Shown piece by piece: positions 34,214-42,686 of a stretch of DNA of 50,966 bases. Position 1 is the stretch's first letter. Each line of letters starts with the position of its first letter. A model generated the notes under the pieces. It was not told the DNA's origin and did no database searches. It saw only the letters and a list, made by a program, of their open reading frames with translations. A program made the translations under genes and the position numbers. The DNA is from Actinomycetota bacterium (GTDB taxonomy: Bacteria > Armatimonadota > SYMT01). Where the stretch lies: the NCBI GenBank assembly GCA_005798285.1, contig SYKE01000146.1:1-50966 (forward strand), given 5' to 3'.

Positions 34214-34287
34214 CGGGGTGTAGCTCAGTTTGGTAGAGTGCACGCTTTGGGAGCGTGAAGTCGCCGGTTCAAGTCCGGCCACCCCGA
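34214..34287 (+). tRNA. tRNA-Pro (anticodon TGG)
   Basis: CGGGGTG (34214-34220) pairs with CACCCCG (34280-34286) to form the acceptor stem. The D arm GCTCAGTTTGGTAGAGT, anticodon stem CACGC/GCGTG around TTTGGGA, and T arm GCCGG-TTCAAGT-CCGGC are all intact. The anticodon TGG reads proline CCA/CCG codons. CCA is not encoded, so it must be added after transcription. Confidence 0.97.
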
Positions 34288-34435
34288 TCCGGCAACAACC
34301 CACCCAGCCTGTCGCCTGGGACGACTGGCTGGGGCTACCTCAACACGGTCGCGATTCGACGCAAGGAATCTTCCCACCGGTTAGAGAATGGTTGGCTCCG
34401 GGACCGCACGTTCGGTCGTTCTCCTGTTTGCGAAG

Positions 34436-34822
34436 ATGGACGAAACGACACGCATCCAAATCCGGCAGATCGGCTCGGGCAAGGTCCTTTTCGAGGTAGA
34501 AGGCGACAGTCTTTCTCGCCTGGACTTTCGCAGCGCGAACCTCGAGGAGGCTGACCTCTCCGACGAGTCCCTGGAGGGTGCAAACCTCCAGAAGGTCAAC
34601 TTGCGCCGCGCCAACTTGAGCCTGGCCTCCCTGGCAAACGCCGATCTGCGTGGCGCCGACCTGCGCGGCGCCAATCTCACCAAGGCGGACCTTCGGTGCG
34701 CGGACTTAAGAGGGGCCAATTTTCGGGGCGCTCGACTCCACCGTGCAAGCCTTCGGTGTATTCGGTGGGACAAGACCACGCTCTGGCCGTGGTTCTTCAA
34801 TCCCACCGACCACGGCGGTTAG
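34436..34822 (+). CDS. Pentapeptide-repeat protein
   Basis: Of 128 residues, the middle 80 are A(D/N)LxxA pentapeptides (ANLEEADLSD to ANFRGARL), which fold as a right-handed quadrilateral helix of about four turns. A short N-terminal segment starts MDETTRIQIRQ. Pentapeptide proteins have varied roles and no reaction can be assigned. The frame is open to ATG 34388; neither start has a clear ribosome-binding site. The later one gives a more natural N-terminus. It overlaps the convergent stress-protein gene by four bases. Confidence 0.8.
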   Translation: MDETTRIQIRQIGSGKVLFEVEGDSLSRLDFRSANLEEADLSDESLEGANLQKVNLRRANLSLASLANADLRGADLRGANLTKADLRCADLRGANFRGARLHRASLRCIRWDKTTLWPWFFNPTDHGG

Positions 34823-35646
34823 CGAGCCACCAGCACCGAGCAGGGAGCGTGGCGCAGCACATTGGCAGAGACGCTCCCAAGCAGGAATCGATCCAGGCCC
34901 GTCAGCCCCTTGGATCCAACCACCACGAGATCGCATCCCTCATCTTCCGCGGTTCCCACGATTCCGGAACCGGGATCGCCGCTTCGGATCTCAACGGAGC
35001 AGCGGCGACCACTCGCTTCGATTTCCGCGCACAGCGCGTCCAGCGGCGCCCTCAGGCGCACCCGCTGCCAGTCACCGAGGCTGGTCGGGTGATCCACCAA
35101 CGGCGGCATCACCATCAGGTGTTCGGCCGCGATTTCCCGGTGATTGGGGGCCATCCCGAGGATGCGAATCTCGGCACTGGGGTCCAACGGCAGCGCCGCA
35201 ATCCAGCGCGCCGCTCGAATCGAGTCCTTCGAGCCATCGACCCCCACAAGAATGCGGCGGAGCCCTCCCGTGTCGGGCCGCACCACCAAAACCGGACAGG
35301 GCGCGTGCATCGCGAGTCGTTCCGCCACGCTGCCCAGCAGTAATCGCGCAACGCCGGAATGCCCCGTCGCCCCAACCACCAGGAGATCCGCGGGATGCTG
35401 CTGGAGCCCGTTCAAGAGCGTCTCCACCGCATGACCGTGGCGAACGGATGACGTGAGCGTGGCGGTGGAATGCGATAGCAGTTCAAGGCTCTCGTTCAAC
35501 AATCGGCTCACCGAATTGGGATCCGTGCCGTCGGCAGCGACGTGAACCACTTCTAGCGAGCAATCCCCCTCAAGGGGAAGATCCGCAAGTACGCCAGCCG
35601 CCGCACGCGCACCCTTGCTTCCGTCCGTGGCCAATACGATTCGCAT
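34819..35646 (-). CDS. Tandem universal stress protein (two Usp domains)
   Basis: The 275 residues contain two Usp folds. Each ends in the ATP-binding G-2x-G-9x-G-S motif: GATGHSGVARLLLGS in the first half and GSKGLTGLDRFLLGS in the second. Both should bind ATP. Tandem Usp proteins function in stress adaptation in the cytoplasm. The start ATG 35646 has GGAGGAG upstream on the minus strand. It lies divergent from cdsA. Confidence 0.9.
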   Translation of the reverse strand: MRIVLATDGSKGARAAAGVLADLPLEGDCSLEVVHVAADGTDPNSVSRLLNESLELLSHSTATLTSSVRHGHAVETLLNGLQQHPADLLVVGATGHSGVARLLLGSVAERLAMHAPCPVLVVRPDTGGLRRILVGVDGSKDSIRAARWIAALPLDPSAEIRILGMAPNHREIAAEHLMVMPPLVDHPTSLGDWQRVRLRAPLDALCAEIEASGRRCSVEIRSGDPGSGIVGTAEDEGCDLVVVGSKGLTGLDRFLLGSVSANVLRHAPCSVLVAR

Positions 35647-35720
35647 TTAGTCGTCTCCTCCGATCTGCCATTAGCATACCCCGCCGGTCTAAACTGGACC
35701 GTGCCGGCTCACTTCTCTGG

Positions 35721-36710
35721 GTGTCGTTGGCCCGTACGCGTTCGCTTCCCTCGTGCGTCATACAGGAACCGTTGCACTCTGACGAGAAAGCAATCCTGGT
35801 CTCCCACACCCGAACACCCCAGGTCGCCCCACTCAAGCCTTTGAAGACGCGCGTACTCAGCACCCTCGTCGTGGCCCCCATCTTCCTGGGAGCGCTCTTC
35901 TGGAACGGCGGCGGCTTGTTGTTCTCCGGATGGCCCTTCGCGCTGCTGGTGCTGGCGATGGTCGTTCTCGCCCTGGGCGAATTCTACTCGGGCTGCCGAC
36001 ACGCAGGCCATCGACCCCTGGGTCCGGCAGGTTTGCTGGCGGGCGCGCTGGCCTGGATGCTCGCGCTTCCGCCTGTGGTTGGCCAAGCCCAGGATCTCGG
36101 ATTCGCGGCGCTCACAGCCGTGCTGATTGCCAGCCTGATCGTAGAGGCCCTCCGGGGGACACGGGCGCCTCTGAAGAACCTGGCTCCGACATGGCTGGGG
36201 ACAGTCTACGTCGCCGGGCTGATGCCGTATGCGGTCCGACTTCGTACCGGGCCCCTCGCAGCTCACCACCCCGAGTGGAGCCCCGCCGCTGAGTGGATGC
36301 AGACGGTCGATGCCGGCGCCTGGGCGGTACTTTTCGTCATCCTCACTACGGCTGCCGGGGCTACGGGAGCTTACTTCGTGGGGCGTGCGTGGGGTCGCCG
36401 CAAGTTGGCTCCTGAGGTGAGCCCGGGAAAGACCTGGGAAGGTGCGGTGGGAGGCTACGTGATTGCGATCACCCTCGGGACTTTCGTGGGGCTCCGCATC
36501 GGGTTGCCGGCCCACGTCGCCATACTGCTGACAATGGCGCTCGGCATCCTGGGGCCGCTTGGCGACCTCTCGAAGAGCGCGATGAAGCGAGAACTCGGCA
36601 TCAAAGACTTCGGCTCACTGATCCCCGGGCACGGCGGCGTGCTGGATCGCTTCGACAGCCTTCTTTTCACCGCTCCCGCGGCCTATTGGATCCTCCGCTA
36701 CTGGCCCTGA
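35721..36710 (+). CDS. cdsA: Phosphatidate cytidylyltransferase
   Basis: An integral membrane enzyme that makes CDP-diacylglycerol from phosphatidate and CTP, the branch point of phospholipid synthesis. It has about eight hydrophobic segments and the complete C-terminal CDS signature: SAMKRELGIKDFGSLIPGHG, followed by GVLDRFD. The assigned start is GTG 35721, which gives 329 residues, but no ribosome-binding site is clear. Homologues start nearer LKTRVLSTLV (about 35839), so the first 40 residues are doubtful. No uppS or dxr neighbour is present, which is unusual for cdsA. Confidence 0.87.
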   Translation: MSLARTRSLPSCVIQEPLHSDEKAILVSHTRTPQVAPLKPLKTRVLSTLVVAPIFLGALFWNGGGLLFSGWPFALLVLAMVVLALGEFYSGCRHAGHRPLGPAGLLAGALAWMLALPPVVGQAQDLGFAALTAVLIASLIVEALRGTRAPLKNLAPTWLGTVYVAGLMPYAVRLRTGPLAAHHPEWSPAAEWMQTVDAGAWAVLFVILTTAAGATGAYFVGRAWGRRKLAPEVSPGKTWEGAVGGYVIAITLGTFVGLRIGLPAHVAILLTMALGILGPLGDLSKSAMKRELGIKDFGSLIPGHGGVLDRFDSLLFTAPAAYWILRYWP

Positions 36711-36774
36711 CCCGCACTATCCCCATCCATGGCATCGGCTGGCTCGTGCCAGCTTTCCGGAGACTTCCGCACTC

Positions 36775-37605
36775 ATGAACGGCGCCTCTCGATTCCCCCA
36801 TCTCGAGTCCGACAGCCCCATCGAAGCAATGACCGACGAGCAGAAGTTCGTCTTCGATCTCAAAGGCTGGCTGCTCGTCCCGTCCGTCTTGAACGCGGCG
36901 CAGGTCGAGGAGATTCGGGAGTTCATCCTCCAACTCCATCGAGACCGGACAACCCTCCCCGACGTGGATCGCTACTCGCTCAGCGGTCCGGCTCAGATCC
37001 TGCTCGACCACCCTGCCATCACCGGCATTCTGGAGGAAATCCTCGGGCACAATGGCACGCCCGACAGCTACGGGTTTCGGTGTGAGAACAGCTTCACCGC
37101 CATCCGGCACGCCGGACAACCGATGGAGCAAAAGGCCCACGGCGGCGGTAACAACGTCAGCCCCCTGTTCTCCTATCAGTGCAAGAACGGCTCGATCTAC
37201 AGCGGACTCACGCGGGTGGTGTGGGAGCTGAACCCGGTTCGTCGAGGAATGGGGGGCACCGTGTTCCTCTCGGGCAGCCACAAGATGAACTTCCCGCGAC
37301 CGGATCACATTGACCGCTTCCACCCCCTATTCGAGTCGTACGAATGTCCCGCAGGCTCGGTGGTGTTCTTCTCCGAGGCGATCGTGCATTCGGGCGTACC
37401 GTGGATCGATCCGAGCCACCCCCGCGTCGCGGTGCTCAATTGCTACAGCAGGATCGACACGCAGTTCCATCGTCTGAACCTCCCGCGCGAGGTGATCGAG
37501 GCGATGCCGCCCCGACGACGGACCCTCTTCCGCGGGGTGTGGGCTCACGATTTCCAACACAACGTAGCCAACACGTTCTTCAGCCCGGATAATCTCTCGT
37601 TGTAG
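36775..37605 (+). CDS. Phytanoyl-CoA dioxygenase (PhyH)-like protein with altered iron motif
   Basis: The 276-residue protein has the PhyH double-stranded beta-helix layout: GWLLVPSVL near 31, the strand block around 100-125, GGTVFLSGSHK (160-170), the distal histidine H205 in AIVHSGVPW, and R217 (HPRVAV) for 2-oxoglutarate. Normally a HxD motif supplies two iron ligands. At the expected place I see AHGGG (H122, G124), so the carboxylate ligand appears to be missing. It may be inactive, use another ligand, or bind a halide there. It is a soluble cytoplasmic protein with no clear operon partner. Confidence 0.78.
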   Translation: MNGASRFPHLESDSPIEAMTDEQKFVFDLKGWLLVPSVLNAAQVEEIREFILQLHRDRTTLPDVDRYSLSGPAQILLDHPAITGILEEILGHNGTPDSYGFRCENSFTAIRHAGQPMEQKAHGGGNNVSPLFSYQCKNGSIYSGLTRVVWELNPVRRGMGGTVFLSGSHKMNFPRPDHIDRFHPLFESYECPAGSVVFFSEAIVHSGVPWIDPSHPRVAVLNCYSRIDTQFHRLNLPREVIEAMPPRRRTLFRGVWAHDFQHNVANTFFSPDNLSL

Positions 37606-37661
37606 CCGGAACGACAGATCCGGTGAGATTGCGGGCGGAGCCCCCACTCTCTGGAGCCCTT

Positions 37662-37856
37662 ATGAGCGGACACACTCACGATCACGGCCCTAGTTGTAAC
37701 CACACCCACGGCGGCGAGGCGCTTCGGCCCTCACGCCCCAAACCTCCGGTTGGACTCAACCCACGAGACGCGCAGACGGGCGCCCCTCAGCCGGAGGAGG
37801 CGGAAGACCCCAACGCGGTTCGCACCATCGGTCGACTCGGCAAGAAGAAGGGGTAA
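37662..37856 (+). CDS. Small His-rich, probably metal-binding protein
   Basis: A 64-residue protein of no known family. The first 18 residues have five histidines and one cysteine (GHTHDHGPSCNHTHGGE), a likely Ni2+/Zn2+/Cu2+ binding tag. The rest is Pro-rich, acidic, then basic at the end (RLGKKKG). ATG 37662 follows GGAG (37653-37656) by five bases. A role in metal storage or delivery is inferred from composition only. Confidence 0.6.
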   Translation: MSGHTHDHGPSCNHTHGGEALRPSRPKPPVGLNPRDAQTGAPQPEEAEDPNAVRTIGRLGKKKG

Positions 37857-38060
37857 TCCCTCCGGACTCCCCTGTCCCACCAGGCCCGGACTGCGAGCGG
37901 GCCGGGTGAAGTCTTGCTGCTGTGATCCCTCGGCCCACCCCAGGGGATCGCGGCAGCAGCCCAACTTCCCGACTTCACGCGCATCCCGACGGCAGAAATC
38001 CGCGATGTGAGGAAATCTCCTGCCCGAACCGGAACAATCCGGCGGGGAGGGATCCTTCGA
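37857..38060 (+). other. Leader of the MGMT-like gene
   Basis: About 200 bases with no gene. A weak 6-bp hairpin (GGCCCG/CGGGCC near 37884-37905) lies after the His-rich gene. GGGGAGG at 38044-38050 is the ribosome-binding site that decides the ATG 38061 start. I see no riboswitch. Confidence 0.3.
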
Positions 38061-38561
38061 ATGGCACCGGCCAGGAACATCAGGCCCACAGCGCGTCACA
38101 AGTTGGAAAAGGCGCAGGAGCGCGAGATCGTTGTCGTAAGCGACACGGCACGAGGTCTCGTCGCCGGAAGCACCCTGCTCATCCCGACCCCGCTCGATGT
38201 AGATGCGATCATTCGCGAGATCCCCCACGGCGCCGTCACCACCTCTGCAGAGATTCGCAAGGCCCTGGCCGCGAGGCATGGCGCGGACGCCGCCTGTCCG
38301 CTTTGCACCGGAATCTTCGTTCGAATCTCCGCCGAGGCCGCGATGGAGGATGAAGCCGGAGGACGCCCGGACATCACTCCGTTCTGGCGCGTGCTTGCGG
38401 AGCGGGGCAGGTTGAATCCAAAGCTGCCGGGCGGTGTTGAGGAGCAGGCCAGACGCCTTCGGGGAGAGGGCTTCACCATACTGCCCGGAACGGGCAAGCA
38501 ACCGCCACAGGTGGCCAACTTCCAGGCCACCCTTTTCTCGCCGACGAAGGTGGGAGCCTGA
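38061..38561 (+). CDS. MGMT-like DNA-binding protein without the catalytic cysteine
   Basis: The 166-residue protein aligns with the DNA-binding half of O6-alkylguanine-DNA alkyltransferases: IPHGAVTTSAEIRKAL, TPFWRVLAERGRL, and GGVEEQARRLRGEGF. Active MGMT has PCHRV; here the same place reads PFWRV, so the alkyl-accepting cysteine is absent. Alkyltransferase-like (ATL) proteins also lack it and flag lesions for excision repair. A second cysteine pair (CPLC) sits mid-protein. ATG 38061 with GGGGAGG upstream is preferred over the longer frame from 38007. The next gene starts three bases after the stop. Confidence 0.75.
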   Translation: MAPARNIRPTARHKLEKAQEREIVVVSDTARGLVAGSTLLIPTPLDVDAIIREIPHGAVTTSAEIRKALAARHGADAACPLCTGIFVRISAEAAMEDEAGGRPDITPFWRVLAERGRLNPKLPGGVEEQARRLRGEGFTILPGTGKQPPQVANFQATLFSPTKVGA

Positions 38562-38564
38562 TCG

Positions 38565-40058
38565 ATGAGCCATGACTTCAAGAGCCTGACCCGTTTTCTG
38601 GTCGAGTTGGGCACCGACGAGATCCCGCACAGCAACACCCCATTCCTCTCGCACTTGATCGGTGTCTATCGTGACCTGAAGACGTGGGGCGCTCCCGAAC
38701 ACCTGGTTCTGGCGGGCCTGTTCCACTCGATCTACGGCACCTCGGCCTTTCAGGGCTTCACGCTGCCTCTGGACCGTCGCGAGGAAGTCCGAGCGCTGAT
38801 CGGCGCCGACGCTGAGCGCATCGCCTACCTCAACTGCGCCCTCACCCGAGACTCGATGGACGACACCGTGGAGAGCGGCGGCGAGCCGCAGTTGTGGGAT
38901 CGGTTCCGCAACGAACCGCTCCCGGTGTCGGCGACGGAGTTCGAGGAACTGGTGACCCTGCACCTGTGTGACCGTCTGGAGCAAGTCGGGCGGGTGGGGA
39001 ACTGGGACCTGAGACGATCGGCGTGGGAAGCGATGGCGCGCCGGCTGGGTGGCGTTGCGCTTCGGGAGTGGGAGCGCGTTCACACCGGGGCGCCGGCGGC
39101 GCCGGATGCAACCGCCTGCTGGCTAAGTCAGCCCGACGAGTGGAGTCCCCTCTTTGCACGATGGGCAGACCAGCACGGCGCCCACGCCCGACTGCACGAA
39201 TGGGAGCAGTGGGGGGGCCGCCGCGTCACCGCTCTCACGCTCGGAGATGATGGCAAGAGCCGCCCGGTTCGGATCCTGATGGCCGTGCCTCACGCCCACG
39301 AACCCGCGCCCACCGCCGCGCTCGTCAATCTTGCATCCCGCCTGCTGAACGGCTGCCACATCGACGGCGCCCCGAGCCCGACGCTGGGTCCAAACCTGCT
39401 GGAGCGAGCCCTGATCACCCTCCTGCCCGATACGAATCCCCAGGGCCGCGCTCGTGCGGTACGCCGCGTGTGGGACGGTGAACTGGACAACGACGCCTTC
39501 TTGATACAGGCGTTCGGAGAGAGTTCCGACGGCAGCCGCTTAGGGCGCTATCCTGAGTGGACCCGAGCAGATCACCAGCCGCGAAAGGTCGGGTTGATCT
39601 ACGAAGAGATCGCGGCGGGGCACTACGTCGAGCCAAACACCTCTCGCAAGTCCACTCACACCCGAGCCGTCGATGAGCTGTTCGATCGCTATGCCTTCAC
39701 CCATTACCTCGATATGCACCAGCACGAGGGGGATGAAGCGGCGCTGCTTCCGGCAGGGTTCGACGATCTCTCACCCGAACAGCAGGGCGCGGAGAGCGCA
39801 TGGGCCGCCGCGCTCCTGGACATGTGGGATCGCAACGCCATCCGTCACAAGGGGAGCTACAGTCCCTACCTCGGACTGCCGCGCCAGGAGTTCTTCCGCG
39901 AGTACTGGCGCGGACGCTGTCCCGGGATGCTTCAGTTGACGTCCGAGGCGCGCAACAACCGACACGCCGTCAGCGGCGCCCCTACCCCGCTCGCGAGGCA
40001 ACTCCGTTCAGCGACTCTCGCGATCGAGGCGACGCTGAAGCACCTGGCCGCGCCGTAA
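38565..40058 (+). CDS. Fusion of a DUF6817 domain and an M14-like zinc peptidase
   Basis: Residues 1 to about 115 match DUF6817: HSNTPFLSHLIGVYRDL and LAGLFHSIYGT have the histidine pattern of HD-like folds. After a linker, the second part is M14-carboxypeptidase-like. Zinc ligands are H243 and E246 in PHAHEP, and H385 or H387 in LDMHQHEGD. The DTNPQGRARAVR motif matches the substrate-binding NPxG...R of that family, and E in LTSEARNN may be the general base. Such cytoplasmic M14 enzymes hydrolyse amide bonds of peptides or N-acyl amino acids. ATG 38565 follows the MGMT-like stop by three bases. Confidence 0.75.
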   Translation: MSHDFKSLTRFLVELGTDEIPHSNTPFLSHLIGVYRDLKTWGAPEHLVLAGLFHSIYGTSAFQGFTLPLDRREEVRALIGADAERIAYLNCALTRDSMDDTVESGGEPQLWDRFRNEPLPVSATEFEELVTLHLCDRLEQVGRVGNWDLRRSAWEAMARRLGGVALREWERVHTGAPAAPDATACWLSQPDEWSPLFARWADQHGAHARLHEWEQWGGRRVTALTLGDDGKSRPVRILMAVPHAHEPAPTAALVNLASRLLNGCHIDGAPSPTLGPNLLERALITLLPDTNPQGRARAVRRVWDGELDNDAFLIQAFGESSDGSRLGRYPEWTRADHQPRKVGLIYEEIAAGHYVEPNTSRKSTHTRAVDELFDRYAFTHYLDMHQHEGDEAALLPAGFDDLSPEQQGAESAWAAALLDMWDRNAIRHKGSYSPYLGLPRQEFFREYWRGRCPGMLQLTSEARNNRHAVSGAPTPLARQLRSATLAIEATLKHLAAP

Positions 40059-40089
40059 CAAAGTTGTCGGAACGACGTGGACGGCCCGC

Positions 40090-40812
40090 TCAGCCCTTCG
40101 GCGCCGCGGGCCTGCGTGTGCGAATTCGGAATGGAAAGAGCTTCAGCGCTACGCCGATGCGCCAACGGAGAAAAACGGCGCAGCTCACCAGAATTGCAAT
40201 CTGGAGCGCGCGGGCGACTCCGGTGGTGATCTCCAATCCGGCGCTAAACGTCACCAGATTGAACAGCCCATGCGCCAGGATCGCCAGGGCCAGACCGACC
40301 CCAACCTCAAGGCCCTTTCGCCATCGGAGTTTGAGGTGACCGGAGAAGCCCAGCGCTCCGCCCACCAGTGCGGTGAAGAGGACGTGAACGCCCGTCCCGA
40401 TCGGTCCACGCGCCAGGACGACGGCCGGCTGGTCTCTCATGAACTCCAGATTCTCAACCAGTGCGAAACCCGCTCCGGCGGCGGCGCCGTAAACGATCCC
40501 GTCCACCGTCTCATCGAAGTGAGTCCACGGCCAGATGAAGATCAGGATCCCCAACAGCTTGAGCGTCTCCTCGGTGGGGGCGGAGATCAGGAACGCCAAC
40601 TTGAGTCGGACCCAGATGCTCCCGTAGAGGTCCTGGAAGCCGGGAACCAGAAGTTGCTGGAGACGATCGGCCGCGTAGAAGGCGCCGACGCCGGAGAGCG
40701 TGGCCAGAACCACCATCCAGACCGGTTCCGGGTTTCGACGATCCTCTCGATAGACCGCATACGTCCAGACCACGGCAAACGCAAGCGCAAGCACTGTCCA
40801 GATCGCCGCCAT
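40090..40812 (-). CDS. PrsW-type intramembrane protease
   Basis: The 240-residue protein has about seven membrane segments and the four PrsW/glutamic membrane protease motifs: APTEETLKLL (E81, E82, K85), GFALVENLEF (E120, N121), HVLFTALVG (H143) and ILAHGLFN (H181). PrsW in Bacillus cuts an anti-sigma factor. Here an ECF sigma gene lies about 1 kb away, but its own partner is not an obvious membrane anti-sigma. It is convergent with the peptidase gene and divergent from the methyltransferase. Confidence 0.87.
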   Translation of the reverse strand: MAAIWTVLALAFAVVWTYAVYREDRRNPEPVWMVVLATLSGVGAFYAADRLQQLLVPGFQDLYGSIWVRLKLAFLISAPTEETLKLLGILIFIWPWTHFDETVDGIVYGAAAGAGFALVENLEFMRDQPAVVLARGPIGTGVHVLFTALVGGALGFSGHLKLRWRKGLEVGVGLALAILAHGLFNLVTFSAGLEITTGVARALQIAILVSCAVFLRWRIGVALKLFPFRIRTRRPAAPKG

Positions 40813-40874
40813 CGTTTCCCGCCTTCTCTACCGCCATTCGGCCCCGTTTCAGAGGATCAAAAAGGAGCCCATCA

Positions 40875-41765
40875 ATGGCCGAGCGCCTGAATACCGCCGT
40901 CCCGGTCGCCGGGGTTCACATTGCCGCCAGACGACACGGAACCCTTCGCCGCCTGCTCTCGGACCCGGAAAACCCGTGGTGGGAGCGATTCCTCACGGAA
41001 CACGGTCCCGACTCACGGAAAAAGCTTCAGGGTTGGAAGTCCCCGATCGGAGCCTGGCTGGCGCTCACCCTCTCCGAACGGGTTTACCCTGGAGCCGCCG
41101 CCTACCTGCTGCTCCGCAAGCGACGAGTGGCGGAGTGGGCCGAGCGCGCGATCGCGAATGGGGTCACGCAGGTGGTCTGCGTGGGGATCGGCCTCGACCC
41201 GTTGTCGATCCGGATCGCCCAGGCGCACCCCGGCGTGAAGTGCTTCGATGTGGACCTGCAGGAAGTGATTGAGTGTCGCACGCGCGCCATCGTGAGTTCC
41301 GGGGAGCGACTAGAGCGACTCGCGCTCGGCATGGTAGACCTGACGCAGGAGCCGCTCGACCGCGCCCTGAAGCGAATCCACGGCTTTGCATCCAATCGCC
41401 GAACCCTGTTCATCCTGGAGGGCCTGCTGATGTACCTCCCCGCAGAGGCGGCGGAGCGCGTTCTGTCGAGCCTCAAACGGTGCGGCGCCGCGGAGAGCGA
41501 GGCCATCTTCACCGTGATCGACGCTGCGCTCCTCGCGGATCCGAAGAGCGGAATCTCCCGCTCCGCTCGGCTCGTCGCCGCGACGGGTAACAGCTATCGC
41601 TCATCCTACAGCCGGGATGCCCTGGACACCCTGGCGCGGCAACTGTCGTGGCGCGACCTCGACATGATCGACGGCGCGGGGCTGGCCGAACGCTACCTTC
41701 CCGAGCTCGGAGTGCGATGCGGCGTGGCGTTGGGAGAGATTCTGGTACACACCACCATCCGCTAA
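40875..41765 (+). CDS. LCM-type SAM-dependent methyltransferase
   Basis: A 296-residue class I methyltransferase of the leucine carboxyl methyltransferase (PF04072) type. The SAM loop region is VVCVGIGLDPLSIRI, the acidic second motif is CFDVDLQEV, and the family-specific EGLLMYLP follows. Members methylate small-molecule or peptide carboxylates, or secondary metabolites. AAGGAG about seven bases before ATG 40875 supports the start. No biosynthetic cluster surrounds it. Confidence 0.87.
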   Translation: MAERLNTAVPVAGVHIAARRHGTLRRLLSDPENPWWERFLTEHGPDSRKKLQGWKSPIGAWLALTLSERVYPGAAAYLLLRKRRVAEWAERAIANGVTQVVCVGIGLDPLSIRIAQAHPGVKCFDVDLQEVIECRTRAIVSSGERLERLALGMVDLTQEPLDRALKRIHGFASNRRTLFILEGLLMYLPAEAAERVLSSLKRCGAAESEAIFTVIDAALLADPKSGISRSARLVAATGNSYRSSYSRDALDTLARQLSWRDLDMIDGAGLAERYLPELGVRCGVALGEILVHTTIR

Positions 41766-41816
41766 AAAAAAGTTTCTGGAGCACTATCCGTTCCGGGCTT
41801 AGGGGTCTCTGAGTTA

Positions 41817-42686
41817 TTGAAAGCGACTTCACCCACCGGAATGACCTCCAGCAGACCCCCGAAAGTAAGCGACACCGAACTGGTGTTGGCGGCCCTCGTT
41901 GGAGACCTCTCGGCGTTCGACGAACTGGTTCGCCGCTATCGGGGAGCGGTTCTAACCGTGGCGCGTCAGATCGGGGGATCCTCTACCGCAGAAGACATCG
42001 CTCAAGACGCGTTTCTTCTGGCGTACGAGGCCCTCCCGGACCTGGATGACCCGGAGCGATTTGGAGCCTGGTTGGGCGCCATCACCCGCTATCGGGCCTG
42101 CCGAGTGGCGAGGGGAGTCGTTCGACGACAGGCGGACTCGCTGGACGACGCGGTGGAGCAGTCCGACCCGGGGATTCGTCCCGAGGACGCGGTGCTCGCC
42201 GTAGAGGGCCGAACCGAGGTCCGATCCATCCTGATGACGCTGCCGGAGGAATTTCGCACCGTCATCCTGCTTCGCTATTACGAAGAAATGCCGGTGGTGC
42301 GGATGGCCGAGTTCCTCGGTCTACCGCTCACCACGGTGAAATGGCGGCTGCATCGCGGCAGGAGCTTGATGAAGGCTCTGCTGCTGGAAGCGGCCTGCAG
42401 AGACTCGGCCGCTGAAACCGGCCCCGATGAGAGAGAGACTGGAGACACCCATGAAGAGGCAAGACGGCTGCGGCGAGACCGAGGAGAGCGCCAGCGACCT
42501 TCGACGACTCGCGAGATCCCTTCAGGGCATCAGCAAAGCGGCACGGGACGCATCTCTGACCGGACAGTTCTCGGGCAGCCGGGCTCTCGCGGTCCGGCAG
42601 TACAACAGCATCTTGCGGCGATTGCTCTCCGAGAGTCGCGTGGAGGAAGATCTCTTCGAGCCGCTTCCGGACTCCGCTACGTTTGA
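41817..42686 (+). CDS. ECF RNA polymerase sigma factor with an aberrant tail
   Basis: Region 2 (AFDELVRRYRGAVLTVARQI, then AEDIAQDAFLLAYEAL) and region 4 (LPEEFRTVILLRYYEEMP and LPLTTVKWRLHRGR) are complete by about residue 190. The last 80-90 residues are an Arg/Ser/Gly-rich tail that occupies the same DNA as the first 236 bases of the next gene in another frame. An ATGA at 42427 is in the frame where a stop would be expected, so a small indel in the 3' region, or a true overlap, must be considered. TTG 41817 (AGGGG 11 bases before) is assigned; ATG 41841 is also possible. Confidence 0.85.
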   Translation: MKATSPTGMTSSRPPKVSDTELVLAALVGDLSAFDELVRRYRGAVLTVARQIGGSSTAEDIAQDAFLLAYEALPDLDDPERFGAWLGAITRYRACRVARGVVRRQADSLDDAVEQSDPGIRPEDAVLAVEGRTEVRSILMTLPEEFRTVILLRYYEEMPVVRMAEFLGLPLTTVKWRLHRGRSLMKALLLEAACRDSAAETGPDERETGDTHEEARRLRRDRGERQRPSTTREIPSGHQQSGTGRISDRTVLGQPGSRGPAVQQHLAAIALRESRGGRSLRAASGLRYV

